Source: Cerioporus squamosus (lineage: Eukaryota > Basidiomycota > Agaricomycetes > Polyporales > Polyporaceae). From it: a stretch of 25,182 nucleotides of DNA. Shown piece by piece: positions 1 through 7,381 of this stretch; position 1 is the stretch's first letter, and each line of letters opens with the position of its first letter. A program made the translations under genes and the position numbers. Location of the stretch: the NCBI GenBank assembly GCA_022592435.1, contig JABYQS010000393.1:1-25182 (forward strand), given 5' to 3'. The notes beneath the pieces are model-generated. The model was not told where the DNA came from, searched no databases, and saw only the letters and a list, made by a program, of their open reading frames with translations.

Positions 1-1243
1 AATCGGCCATGTCAACCCCAGCAGGCAATTCATTACTAGCGATACTAGCAACGCTGTCGCCAGTCTTGTGCTCCACGAGCTTCGGCTCGCTGACGACCTT
101 CTTCTCCGGTGTAGGATGGGAGTTGGCCTCGCCGGTAGGGCTCTGGGGTCGCATCCAGCCATCCAGAATACTTGAGAAGCGGTTCTGCGATATCGACCCT
201 CGCCAGTCCATAGGTGCTTTAAAACCACCCTCTCGAGCTGTGACATATTCCTCGAGATCTTTCTGTTTCGCAGTACCTTCTCCCTCTTGATCCTCGTCTT
301 CGTCGTCTTCTTCGAGATCTGCAAGGCGGCGGATCGTGTCTTGGGAGACGTCGCTAGAGGTGGACGACACGTTCCGGGATTTGGAGCGGCGATACCATTC
401 GTCAGGAACACAGAAGCGGAAGGAGCGACTTGCTGAAGAACCGATGGGATTAGGCAGGAGTGGGTTCTCCAGGACGGTAGACAACGTGGTCTCCAAGGGT
501 ATCCGGCTCGTCTCTATCACGTATACGCTTGATTAACTCTCCGAGCAGAGCGCAGATTCCCAGATCACGGTTTTAAGTGGACTCACTTTCGGTGTGATTA
601 TCCGACCAGACTTCCTCCATGACATACTCCAGCGCCCCGGCCCCAGGAATGGGCAGAGCCTTGGTCAAACCAAGCTCATCGACGACTGCATCTAGTGCAT
701 CGCGAACGGTAGTGGTCCTAGATAGGAACAGTTTCCATTGAAATCCATCGTGTATCTCCGGCACGCGCAAGAACGACAACGTCAAGGACAGGAATGGATG
801 TAACGAGACCAGGCGTAGAGTCGGGGTATGTAGATGCGACGTTAGCGGAAATGCAGAGAAGTGTCTTTGCGAGCGTGCCGTTGGGGAGGGAGCATTCAGC
901 AGGGGCGCGACGGGAGTGGTTGGGGGGAGGATACCTGCGCGAACGGTAACGCGACCCGACAGCCATCAGGTCGCTGAGGCGTAGCACGCAAGAAACTAAC
1001 ATGCGCACCATTTCCAAGAGCCTCGAGCTCCTCCTCTTCCCACTGCCTTCCGTTATGCTCGCGCCGGATCCGTTGGACAGCCCACCCATACGGCTCAAGA
1101 TCTCCGAGCACTTCCCCAGTTACCTCCTCATCCGAGACGAGTGCACCCAAGACATCCTGCACGGTCCCCTCGGCGGCAATAGTAGCGAAGTGGAGAGAGC
1201 CGCCGGGAACTACGGTTGGCACGATGAGTGGATCGTTAGGCAT
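1..1243 (-). CDS. Conserved host protein, N-terminal ~365 residues (gene runs off window start)
   Basis: Three exons join in one open frame: 1243-1009, 934-587 and 513-1. The introns are 1008-935 (74 nt) and 586-514 (73 nt), both GT-AG and both phase 1. I start at the ATG at 1243 (MPNDPLIVP); the frame stays open upstream but has no earlier ATG. The first ~190 residues look like a folded domain with ubiquitin/RA-like spacing (for example FLSRTTTVRDALDAVVDELG). Exon 3 carries FRFCVPDEWYRRSKSRNVSS at about residues 225-245, then an acidic run (EEDDEDEDQEGEG) and a Ser/Pro-rich linker. From memory this order resembles N-terminal regions of Agaricomycete proteins with a diaphanous-type GBD/FH3 module, which would act in polarity or the cytoskeleton. 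That assignment is tentative because the diagnostic part lies outside the window. No stop or frameshift is seen. It is the best candidate here for an ordinary, functional host gene. Confidence 0.72.
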
Positions 1244-1332
1244 GGGTACAAGTCCATACAAGTCCGTTCCAGGCGATGGACCGCGTTACGCGTTCTCTAT
1301 AGCTTGTTCCGCGGGGGCCACAAGTGGCCAGA

Positions 1333-1338
1333 TATATA
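1333..1338 (-). promoter_or_regulatory. TATA-like box of the host gene
   Basis: TATATA lies on the minus strand about 90 bases upstream of the ATG at 1243, inside an otherwise ordinary stretch. The position suits a fungal core promoter. This is inference from spacing only. Confidence 0.35.
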
Positions 1339-1582
1339 CAGATCCAGAAGTAGAGGTATGCAAGATCAAAGCTTTGTAGATCGTAGGAGGTCGTTAATTG
1401 GCGCAAGGGCGCAAGCACTGCAAAGAACCAAGCCTTTTGCAGGTGGGAAAAGGGGTCGCATTAGTGACGTAAGTGGAAAGATATCATAACTTATTTGTAT
1501 ACAATACTTAGTTGTGAACCACCTTCCCTTTTGCACCTCTTACTGTGCCAGGGGATTATTGCCCACGAATGAGTGGCAAAAG

Positions 1583-1609
1583 GTCTGTCAGTATACACAC
1601 CTGACAGAC
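1583..1609. repeat. Perfect 9-bp inverted repeat (hairpin)
   Basis: GTCTGTCAG at 1583-1591 is followed after a 9-base spacer by its exact reverse complement CTGACAGAC at 1601-1609. A weaker hairpin (CCTTT/AAAGG) follows at once, around 1611-1630. It lies in AT-rich noncoding DNA. No function can be assigned. Confidence 0.5.
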
Positions 1610-2348
1610 TTCCTTTCCTGCAGTGAAAAGGAGAAATGCTATGCTGCATCAGATTGTGTTCTTGGGTTTTCCTCCCCAAAATCTTGCTTATGTCAGCAAA
1701 TATTACTTCCATGATTTTGCAGAAAACAGAGTGAATTCTCAGTGTGAAATATGATAACAACAACTGTCACCAGATACAATAAGTTAGGATGCATTTATAC
1801 ATGTACAGTAGGCAGAATGTGGTGTAACCTTTCATAAGGAAGGATACAAATACCTTATCAAGCATTATAAATGGGTGTTGATTTGCCTTACCAGAATATG
1901 CTCTCAGATGTAAGACATGAAAAGGCTACTGCTCACACATAACCTTTCTTTGGTATTTAGTCTGAGATTTCCACTGTTCACAACATGGAGTTAATTGCAA
2001 TGAATTTATGTCGGTTGCTACTGTAGCTTTTACTATAAGCATAATCACAAAGAGTTCCACCATTCATCAAGCTCCAAAATTCTATCCCATGATACATGTG
2101 AATATCCAATAAAATATTGATGTAGCCAGAAACTTCTATTTTATCAGTGTAGATAAGGTTGACAAAAGGTTAGGGACTGTAGACCCACTAAAGGCTTATA
2201 ACAGACAGGGGACTAGGAGATGGCCATGGGTATACAGATAGAGTCCGATGGAAGCTGGTCCTCCAGCTCATACTGTTCACACAAAGAGCAAGTTGGCACA
2301 GACTGTGTTGGTCAAGGGTAAGCTGAAGGTACAACGAAGAATTCTGGC

Positions 2349-2566
2349 AGTCTTGATGCTGCATCCCGTGTCCTCAACCATGACTTAGTGCATCGTCAAT
2401 GGGGTCATCCAGGCAAAGAAGCGTGCTTGGTCATTCTCGCTCTCGTCCATATATATGGATATTGCAGGACCTCTAGGCACATTGATCGGTGGCTTCAACT
2501 ACTTCTGTGTCTTCGTCGGTGACTGCTCTGGTCTGGCTGCTGTTTACTCTCTCAAGCGGAAGTCTG
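2349..2566 (+). pseudogene. Ty1/copia pol remnant: pre-integrase and integrase N-terminal part
   Basis: The frame shows a decayed GAG-pre-integrase motif (VHRQWGHPGKEA), the HxxxGHP zinc-finger half typical of copia polyproteins. After a frameshift near 2450 comes the start of an integrase core, DIAGPLGTLIGGFNYFCVFV. The first catalytic Asp is present. The usual VDDYSR around the second conserved block has become VGDCSG, so the site is damaged. The remnant stops abruptly at 2566, where an LTR begins. It retains well under a tenth of a copia element, and I saw no reverse transcriptase or RNase H of this family elsewhere in the window. A relic, not a gene. Confidence 0.7.
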
Positions 2567-2898
2567 TGCTGAACTTACTATGGACTATGGACATCAGTTG
2601 CGCATTAGGCGCTATGGGCACTGCATCTTACAATCAGATCTAAGGCTATGCTTCTTCCTTTCCTTTTAGGGTATGTTGTACAAAACCATGTGGTTACCTG
2701 GCTTCTCTTTATTTCCAGTCCATTCCAGTGCATTCTGCATTGCTCCGGACCTTTCTAGTTCTTTCTAGATATCTCTGGGCTGTACTAGACATGCCCTTGT
2801 GACCTCGTCTTTGTCGTATCTTTGTCATCCTTTGTCATCGTCTGAGTCATCCCTACTTGTTCTGGCTCAGACAGCATTATGCTCTCCTTTCTGTCGCT
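2567..2898 (+). mobile_element. LTR copy A, 3'-truncated
   Basis: This matches the first 332 bases of the solo LTR at 6777-7108 without any indel, with about 20 mismatches counted by eye (roughly 94% identity). It begins TGCTGAAC, against TGTTGAAC in the complete copy. The match stops sharply after CTGTCGCT at 2898, so about 268 bases are missing, including the region that in the complete copy holds the TATATAAG box. It sits exactly between a copia integrase scrap and a gypsy protease scrap. It is therefore part of a rearranged junction rather than a clean insertion, and no target duplication can be seen. Confidence 0.85.
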
Positions 2899-3147
2899 GG
2901 GCACAGTTGCTATGAACTTCACCCACTCCATTGCCTTCTTTCCAGCACCTCCGAATGTGTCCAAAAACAGCATAGGTTGTGGTAAAGGGCAACAGCGTAG
3001 GTTGAGCTTGTTTACAGTGGCTTTGTCAATGAGATTAGCTGGAGAACCAGTGTCTATCAGCATCGGGAAGAGTGCAAATTTGTTACACCACGACCGGGAA
3101 ATGACAGACAAGAATGAGTTCATTGGAGGGGCTGACTGACGGCTCAT
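2899..3147 (-). pseudogene. Retrotransposon aspartic protease fragment (Ty3/gypsy-like)
   Basis: The minus-strand frame from the ATG at 3147 contains MLIDTGSPANLIDKATVNKL. The DTG triad lies in the context expected of a retropepsin from a gypsy-type gag-pol: a hydrophobic strand, then D-T/S-G, then a helix with Asn/Ile. A further strand (FLDTFGGAG) and WVKFIATVP follow before the sequence runs into LTR copy A at 2898. Retropepsin cleaves the polyprotein in the virus-like particle. Only about 85 residues remain, with neither gag upstream nor reverse transcriptase downstream. Interestingly, the larger gypsy copy at 5868-9753 lacks exactly this domain. I cannot tell whether the two belong to the same family. 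Confidence 0.65.
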
Positions 3148-3500
3148 TGTTGCTCATGATATCACAAGGTCCAAGGATGAGCAACATGTTGCGTGAGTGC
3201 GGCAGGACGGAGGAACTCGGGATGAACCCAGAGCGGACAGAGAGCACTAGTCCAGCTTGAGTTAAAACACTCGGAGGCAAGAACAGTACCTCCAGGATCT
3301 CTTCCTGCCTCTCTCACAGTAACCGCATCCTATCTTATTTATTGCCATCTGCTATGTCCACCCACTCCTCTGCTCTGCCCCCAAACCTCCTGACTTGGCT
3401 GTGAACAAACACCGCCACAAGACCAAGTCTCAAGGCAGTGATGCTCGTGCCCCTGTCACCACTCCTACTTTGCCTTCCACCACGAAGCCACCTCCCAAGT

Positions 3501-3512
3501 GCATCAAGGATT
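3501..3512. repeat. Target-site duplication of the SINE, left copy
   Basis: GCATCAAGGATT, identical to 4151-4162. The poly-A tail of the element (T on the plus strand) abuts it directly, so the exact border inside the T run is ambiguous by one or two bases. Confidence 0.88.
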
Positions 3513-4150
3513 TTTTTTTTTTTTTGGAATCCTCGTTTATAGTCGTTGAAGGCAGAGCCTTATGATAGACTATATCCACTGCAGATTCTACTTATCGTAA
3601 CATACTGGCATATATATGGGTTATCTGATCAGGAACCACGGTGGCCGCAAGGCACATGGGAAACCTGGGGGTGCGTGGCCTTCCTTCCTAAACCGTTCGA
3701 GAGTCCGTCGTTCCGTCGTGTGCCGGGCCCGGACTTATCTGCTCCGGGCCCCCCAATGCCGAGCCCACTGCCATCGGTTACACCTGCTCCTTGGTCCTGG
3801 TGGTGCGCAGGCCAGAACACCGCCACGGGTTCCCACACCGCAGCGGGCAGGTCGGCCGGGCTACGCCGGTGGTCGTTATGTGGTCGCGTGATGCGGCTGC
3901 TATGGTGGGGCCAAAGCCCGGAATGTGTCGCCGTACCCCTATGAAACCCGACAGGCGCGGATGCACGTGCCGTACTTGGTTCCGGTAGGTCCCGATCGCC
4001 CGTGGTCCGGGCCATGATGTAATCGGGTGGTGAACCTCGAGCGCCAAGTGGGACTCGAGGGCGGGGGCAAGGGGGAATCGAACTCGCGACCGTGCGAGCC
4101 GAAAACCGCCCACAAGAGGGTCTGGCATACCACTCCGCCAGCCTACCCCC
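3513..4150 (-). mobile_element. tRNA-headed SINE with poly-A tail and target-site duplication
   Basis: On the minus strand the element starts at 4150 with a tRNA-like head. It continues through about 530 bases of GC-rich body without convincing coding, and ends in a run of A (T on the plus strand, 3511-3525, partly shared with the duplication). It is flanked by the same 12 bases, GCATCAAGGATT, at 3501-3512 and 4151-4162. Removing the element and one duplicate restores a continuous Pro/Ser/Thr-rich frame of hAT-1, so the insertion came later. A pol III-type head, A-tail and long duplication are the marks of LINE-mediated retroposition. At about 640 bases it is long for a SINE. The LINE fragment at 17255-18511 belongs to a group that could supply the machinery, but nothing here links the two. 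Confidence 0.88.
4063..4150 (-). other. tRNA-like head of the SINE (pol III boxes A and B)
   Basis: On the minus strand TGGCGGAGTGG (4140-4130) fits box A, and GTTCGATTCC (4083-4074) fits box B. The ends GGGGGTA (4150-4144) and TGCCCCC (4069-4063) can pair over seven positions, one of them G-T, like an acceptor stem. The distance between the boxes is long, as in tRNA-Leu or tRNA-Ser with a large variable arm. The T-stem does not pair well and the D-arm spacing is off by about three bases, so this is not a sound tRNA gene. I assign no anticodon. The most economical reading is the internal promoter of the SINE. Confidence 0.75.
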
Positions 4151-4162
4151 GCATCAAGGATT
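4151..4162. repeat. Target-site duplication of the SINE, right copy
   Basis: GCATCAAGGATT, identical to 3501-3512, immediately outside the tRNA-like head. The hAT-1 reading frame resumes here. Confidence 0.88.
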
Positions 4163-4313
4163 CCTCTGCTATTGTGGCCCCAGAGTCCACCTCCACCACC
4201 AGCAAGGGTTCATCTGTTACCCAAGCCAGCACCATATGTTCTTCTGTGTCCCCTCAGGCCTGTTCCACCTCTAAAAGCAAGGGTGCATCGAGTCAGCCGA
4301 TCTAGTGTTGTGA

Positions 4314-4830
4314 GGTCCAGTCCTATGACTGGTCATAACTGGAGAAAAGACTGTAACTCAACTGGTTATGACTGGCAAAGAGAAGACTGGAATAATGCAT
4401 CAGTTCAGTTCCAGTCTCAGTCCAATTGTGGCTGCACTGGGCAACCAGTCTGACTGCTCATGACCGGTTAGGACCAGTCACTGACTGGCATTTTATTGTG
4501 TATTGTTCCATCAATTTAGCACAATTTGTCAGCATATTTCTTCATTTTCTGGTGATTGCTTAAGCAATTCTGTTAGTTCTATGTCCATACACATTCAGTA
4601 GCAGAGTGTCTGATGCTTCTAAGCTTTGATGATACACAACTGATCAGTGTGAGGCTTAGTTTGAGCAGTTTAACTGGTCTTGACCAGTCGAGGACTGGTC
4701 ATAACTGGTCATAACTGAAGAACAGTTAAGACCAGTCATAACCGGAACTGAACTGCAGTTGGGTCCAGTCTGAATTCAACTGGTGCAGTGGTCCAGTCCT
4801 CATAAATTGATGCAGTCCAGTTCCAGTTCA
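4314..4830. repeat. Cluster of short GACTGG / CCAGTC repeats inside hAT-1
   Basis: By eye I count about 14 copies of the hexamer GACTGG or its reverse complement CCAGTC, many within longer variants such as GACTGGTCATAACTGG and GACCAGTCATAACCGG. Both orientations alternate, so much of the stretch is self-complementary. They fall in two groups, about 4314-4490 and 4675-4830, with a plain AT-rich spacer between. The cluster separates the N-terminal Ser/Thr-rich part of hAT-1 from its BED-like part. It could be a non-autonomous element (MITE) inserted in the gene, or transposase-binding subterminal repeats brought in by rearrangement. I found no clear terminal inverted repeats or 8-bp duplication. 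Confidence 0.7.
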
Positions 4831-5559
4831 GTCACCAGTCGTCTTTGAAAGGGCCCAATAACTGGACTTGACGGGACCTTACACCACTAAGCCGATACAT
4901 GTCGACAATGACACCTCCGCCATCGAGACCAATGGCGGAGAAAGTGTCTTGGCAGTCAAGAGTTGCTCCCGCACAGCCGCTTCTCTGGCCAGTGTGCAAG
5001 TCGCTGCCAAGTTTGCTCAAAAGTATGCAGGCCTTACGCCTGAGCAAAATCTCGGTGTGTACTTACTATTGATCTGCATCCACCCCTAGGCATCCTTTGA
5101 AGCATGTCGATAGGATGGAGTATCAAGAGTCCACCAGCAACCTGTCACATCATGTCAAGGCGTGCAAGCCGGACAACACCACCCCTGAGGCCAAGATGAT
5201 TACCAACTATGCCAGCAGGGTCACTTACTCTTTTGTGCAGCTTCGATTCCTCACCGCTATGTGGGTTGCTTGTTGCCACTGCCCCTTCCAAATTGTTGAC
5301 AATCCCAAGTTCCAACAAATCCTTTGGATGCTCTACCTGAAGGTCAAGCTCCCGTCCCGTGTCACCATCTCTCACAATGTGAGGAACATCTTTGAGCGCA
5401 CATGCCAGCGACTGAAGGACAAGCTGAAGGTTAGTTGCCTCCATGGTCTGTGCCTGGCCTGCTCTCCCTGTCTAACCACCTCTGTGCAGAACCTCCCGGG
5501 CAAGATCCATGTGTGCATCGATGGCTGGATGTTGCTGAAGGTCTAATAACGCAGAGTAT

Positions 5560-5755
5560 GGTCTAAGGACCGGTTGAAGACTGTAACTTAACTGTAACCG
5601 CACTGCTTATGACCGGACTTCAACTGGAATTACAGCGGTCCAGTTTCCGGTCACAGTTCAGTCCTTATTCCTCTGGCTGCCTCAAATGACCGGTGTAGCC
5701 AGTCAGGACCGGTCAATAACCGGCTGAAATGACCGGTCAACCAGTCATGGCTGGG
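5560..5755. repeat. Second cluster of the same repeat family, CGG variants
   Basis: Just after the hAT-1 frame breaks at 5546 the sequence again fills with GACCGG, ACCGGTC, CCAGTC and AACTGG motifs in both orientations. These are the same family as at 4314-4830, but with CGG often replacing TGG. It marks the right-hand limit of recognisable hAT-1 coding sequence. Two clusters bracketing the surviving transposase part fit either two insertions of one MITE family or subterminal repeats of the hAT element itself. Confidence 0.6.
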
Positions 5756-5867
5756 TGTTATGCACACTTCCAAAAAGTCCCAAAATTTATGACAACATAT
5801 CGAACCTTCGAGACAGAGAGCAGACACTACCTACGCAATCTCTGATGCAATTCTACTACCTATGAAG

Positions 5868-6776
5868 GAAGAGCTTGCTAGCGAACTGGGGACCTCGATC
5901 TGAGATGATCTTCTATGGTAGTCCATGGAGACGGAAGTACTCCCGTACGAAGTTGTTCGCAGCCCCGTCAGCATCAATCTCATCGCGGCAGGGGATGAGG
6001 TGCACCAGCTTGGCATGCCGGTCGGCAATGAGTTGCAGCGCGTTGTACCCATCTACATCTGGCAGACTGGTGATGAAGTCGCAGGTCACCACCTGTCCTG
6101 GCCCGTCTGGAATCTCGTTTGGCTGGAGCTGGCCATGTCACTTGCCGTGGACTGGCTTCCCTCGCCTGCAGGTGTCGCAGGTCTCGACGTAGTTATTGAT
6201 GAACTGGGTCATGCCGGGCCACCAGTAGTTGCAACTGACCAGCTCGGTAGTCTTCCACTGACCCGGATGACCTGCGGGTGGTAGGTCGTGGTGTAGCCGG
6301 ACGATCTCTGCGTGCAGTGCGCGATCGTTGGGGACGTAGACCTTACCCCTGTACAGAAGTAGGCCCTGTTCGACATTCCAGTCCACCAGGTCATTCCGCA
6401 GACGTGCCGGTCCAAGGTTTTCAACCTTGCGCAGTGCATCGACTACCTCCTGTTCACGTTCACCACACTTGCAGATCTGGTGCAGCAGTGCCTTCTCAGG
6501 TATGAGAGCAAGGTGTCCACGGCGAGCAGCCAGCGAGCGGAAGCGACTAGGTTGCAGTACGACACGACCCTGATTGTCATCCGCATCGTCCCGCTGATGA
6601 TCGGAGCATCGAGACAGTGCATCTGCGCGACTGTTGGATACGCCGGGTTTGTGGGTGATGACAAAGTCAAACTGCGAGAGGTACAGAGCCCATCGCGCTT
6701 GCCGCCTGGTGAGGTTCTGTGCCGTACGCCAGTACTCGAAATTCTTGTGGTCTGACTGGATCTCGAACGTACTGGG
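5868..6776 (-). pseudogene. Ty3/gypsy pol, C-terminal part: end of RNase H, integrase zinc finger and truncated core
   Basis: Read from 6776 downward, the frame completes the RNase H domain (FEIQSDHKNFEYW; HKPGVSNSRADALSR). Then comes the integrase HHCC zinc finger: H-x3-H in the ALHAEIVRLHHD/AGHPGQW region, and CDTCRR. The integrase core follows, with catalytic Asp in VTCDFITSLP and a second in IISDRGPQFAS. A stop lies after the zinc finger (near 6138) and another just before IISDRG (near 5924). The frame ends near 5868, before the third catalytic residue (Glu) of the DDE triad. No chromodomain or 3' LTR follows. Integrase would insert the cDNA, but this copy cannot. The frame is in register with the upstream part once the solo LTR is discounted. 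Confidence 0.82.
6772..6776. repeat. 5-bp target-site duplication, left copy (CTGGG)
   Basis: CTGGG directly precedes the TG start of the solo LTR and is repeated at 7377-7381. Five bases is the usual length for Ty3/gypsy and many other LTR retrotransposons. Confidence 0.88.
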
Positions 6777-7376
6777 TGTTGAACTTACTATGGACTATGG
6801 ACATTAGTTGCGCATTAGGCGCTATGGGCACAGCCTCTTACGATTAGATCTTAGGCTATGCTTCTTCCTTTCCTTTTAGGGTACGTTGTACGAAACCCTG
6901 TGGTTACCTGGCTTCTCTTTGTTTCCAGTCCATTCCAGTGCGTTCTGCAACGCTCCGGACCTTTCTAGTTCTTTCTAGATATCTCTGGGCTGTACTAGAC
7001 ATCCCCTTGTGACCTCGTATTTGTCGTATCTTCGTCATCCTTCGTCATCGTCTGAGTCATCCCTACTCGTTCTGACTCAGACAGCATTATGCTCTCCTTT
7101 CTGTCGCTTACTCATGCTACTCCAGACACAGTATATAAGGAGGGACTCTTGGGCTTCGTCTCCTCAGTCTTTTGCTCTACTGACTGAGGAGTAAGTACTC
7201 GCCTACCTATGCTTACTTATGCTTTACTTACAAGTACTTTGTAGCTCGTGTTGTCCACTCGTCTGCTAGGTACTTGTGTCTATGCTATCAGTCTTTTGCT
7301 CTACTGACTGAGGACTCGTGTTGTCCACTCGTCTGCTAGTCGTTGCGACTTGCCTTCACAGGTTCAGACTTCATCA
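6777..7376 (+). mobile_element. Solo LTR (600 bp) inserted in gypsy pol
   Basis: It begins TGTTGAAC and ends TTCATCA, so it has the TG...CA ends of an LTR. It is flanked by the 5-bp duplication CTGGG (6772-6776 and 7377-7381). TATATAAG at 7132-7139 is a good core promoter, followed by a pyrimidine-rich likely start region. The gypsy frame on the other strand is broken by the insertion and is in register on either side when the LTR and one duplicate are ignored. There is no internal region, primer-binding site or coding sequence, so it is a solo LTR left by LTR-LTR recombination. Its orientation is opposite to the host gypsy pol. Truncated relatives lie at 2567-2898 and 10933-11330. Confidence 0.92.
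7161..7190 (+). repeat. Stem-loop downstream of the LTR TATA box, repeated within the LTR
   Basis: TCCTCAGTC (7161-7169) and GACTGAGGA (7182-7190) form a perfect 9-bp stem with a 12-base loop, starting about 22 bases after the TATATAAG box and so probably within the 5' end of the transcript. The 26-base core 7165-7190 recurs at 7289-7314. There it is followed at once by a 25-base block (7315-7339) that also occurs alone at 7245-7269. The LTR therefore contains an internal, modular duplication. Confidence 0.75.
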
Positions 7377-7381
7377 CTGGG
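7377..7381. repeat. 5-bp target-site duplication, right copy (CTGGG)
   Basis: CTGGG directly follows the CA end of the solo LTR and matches 6772-6776. Confidence 0.88.

Larger units (their letters stand above)
1244..2348. other. AT-rich stretch without a recognisable gene
   Basis: The first 150 bases upstream of 1243 should contain the host gene promoter. From about 1490 the base composition turns AT-rich, quite unlike the GC-rich coding DNA nearby, and every frame is interrupted. I see no conserved protein motif until the copia remnant starts near 2349. The 2200-2340 part may be further decayed copia sequence, but I cannot support that from residues. Confidence 0.5.
3354..5546 (+). pseudogene. 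hAT-1: broken hAT transposase, N-terminal half, interrupted by SINE and repeat cluster
   Basis: Coding segments are 3354-3512, 4163-4305 and 4868-5546. A Ser/Thr/Pro-rich N-terminus starts at ATG 3354, with a one-base frameshift near 3390, and continues in frame on the other side of the SINE up to a stop at 4303-4305. After the GACTGG/CCAGTC cluster, a segment from 4868 leads through a probable intron at 5056 into a BED-finger-like helix (ESTSNLSHHVKAC). Next come the conserved hAT block CPFQIVDNPKFQQI, PSRVTISHNV and the start of the catalytic domain, KIHVCIDGW at about 5507-5530. The Asp in CIDGW corresponds to the first catalytic Asp of hAT transposases. The rest of the RNase H-like domain and the C-terminal dimerisation region are missing, and frames disagree at the intron. 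The copy cannot make a functional transposase. Confidence 0.75.

Noticed and set aside
3511..3525. T run as a transcription terminator
   Set aside because: It is the poly-A tail of the minus-strand SINE, directly next to the target duplication.
3629..4128. Several overlapping ORFs of 65-130 codons on both strands
   Set aside because: They lie within the SINE body, whose high GC keeps many frames open. No protein motif was seen.
4063..4150. A functional tRNA gene on the minus strand
   Set aside because: Boxes A and B are good, but the T-stem does not pair, the D-arm spacing is off, no sound anticodon stem could be drawn, and the sequence lies inside an element with poly-A and target duplications. 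It is better explained as a SINE head.
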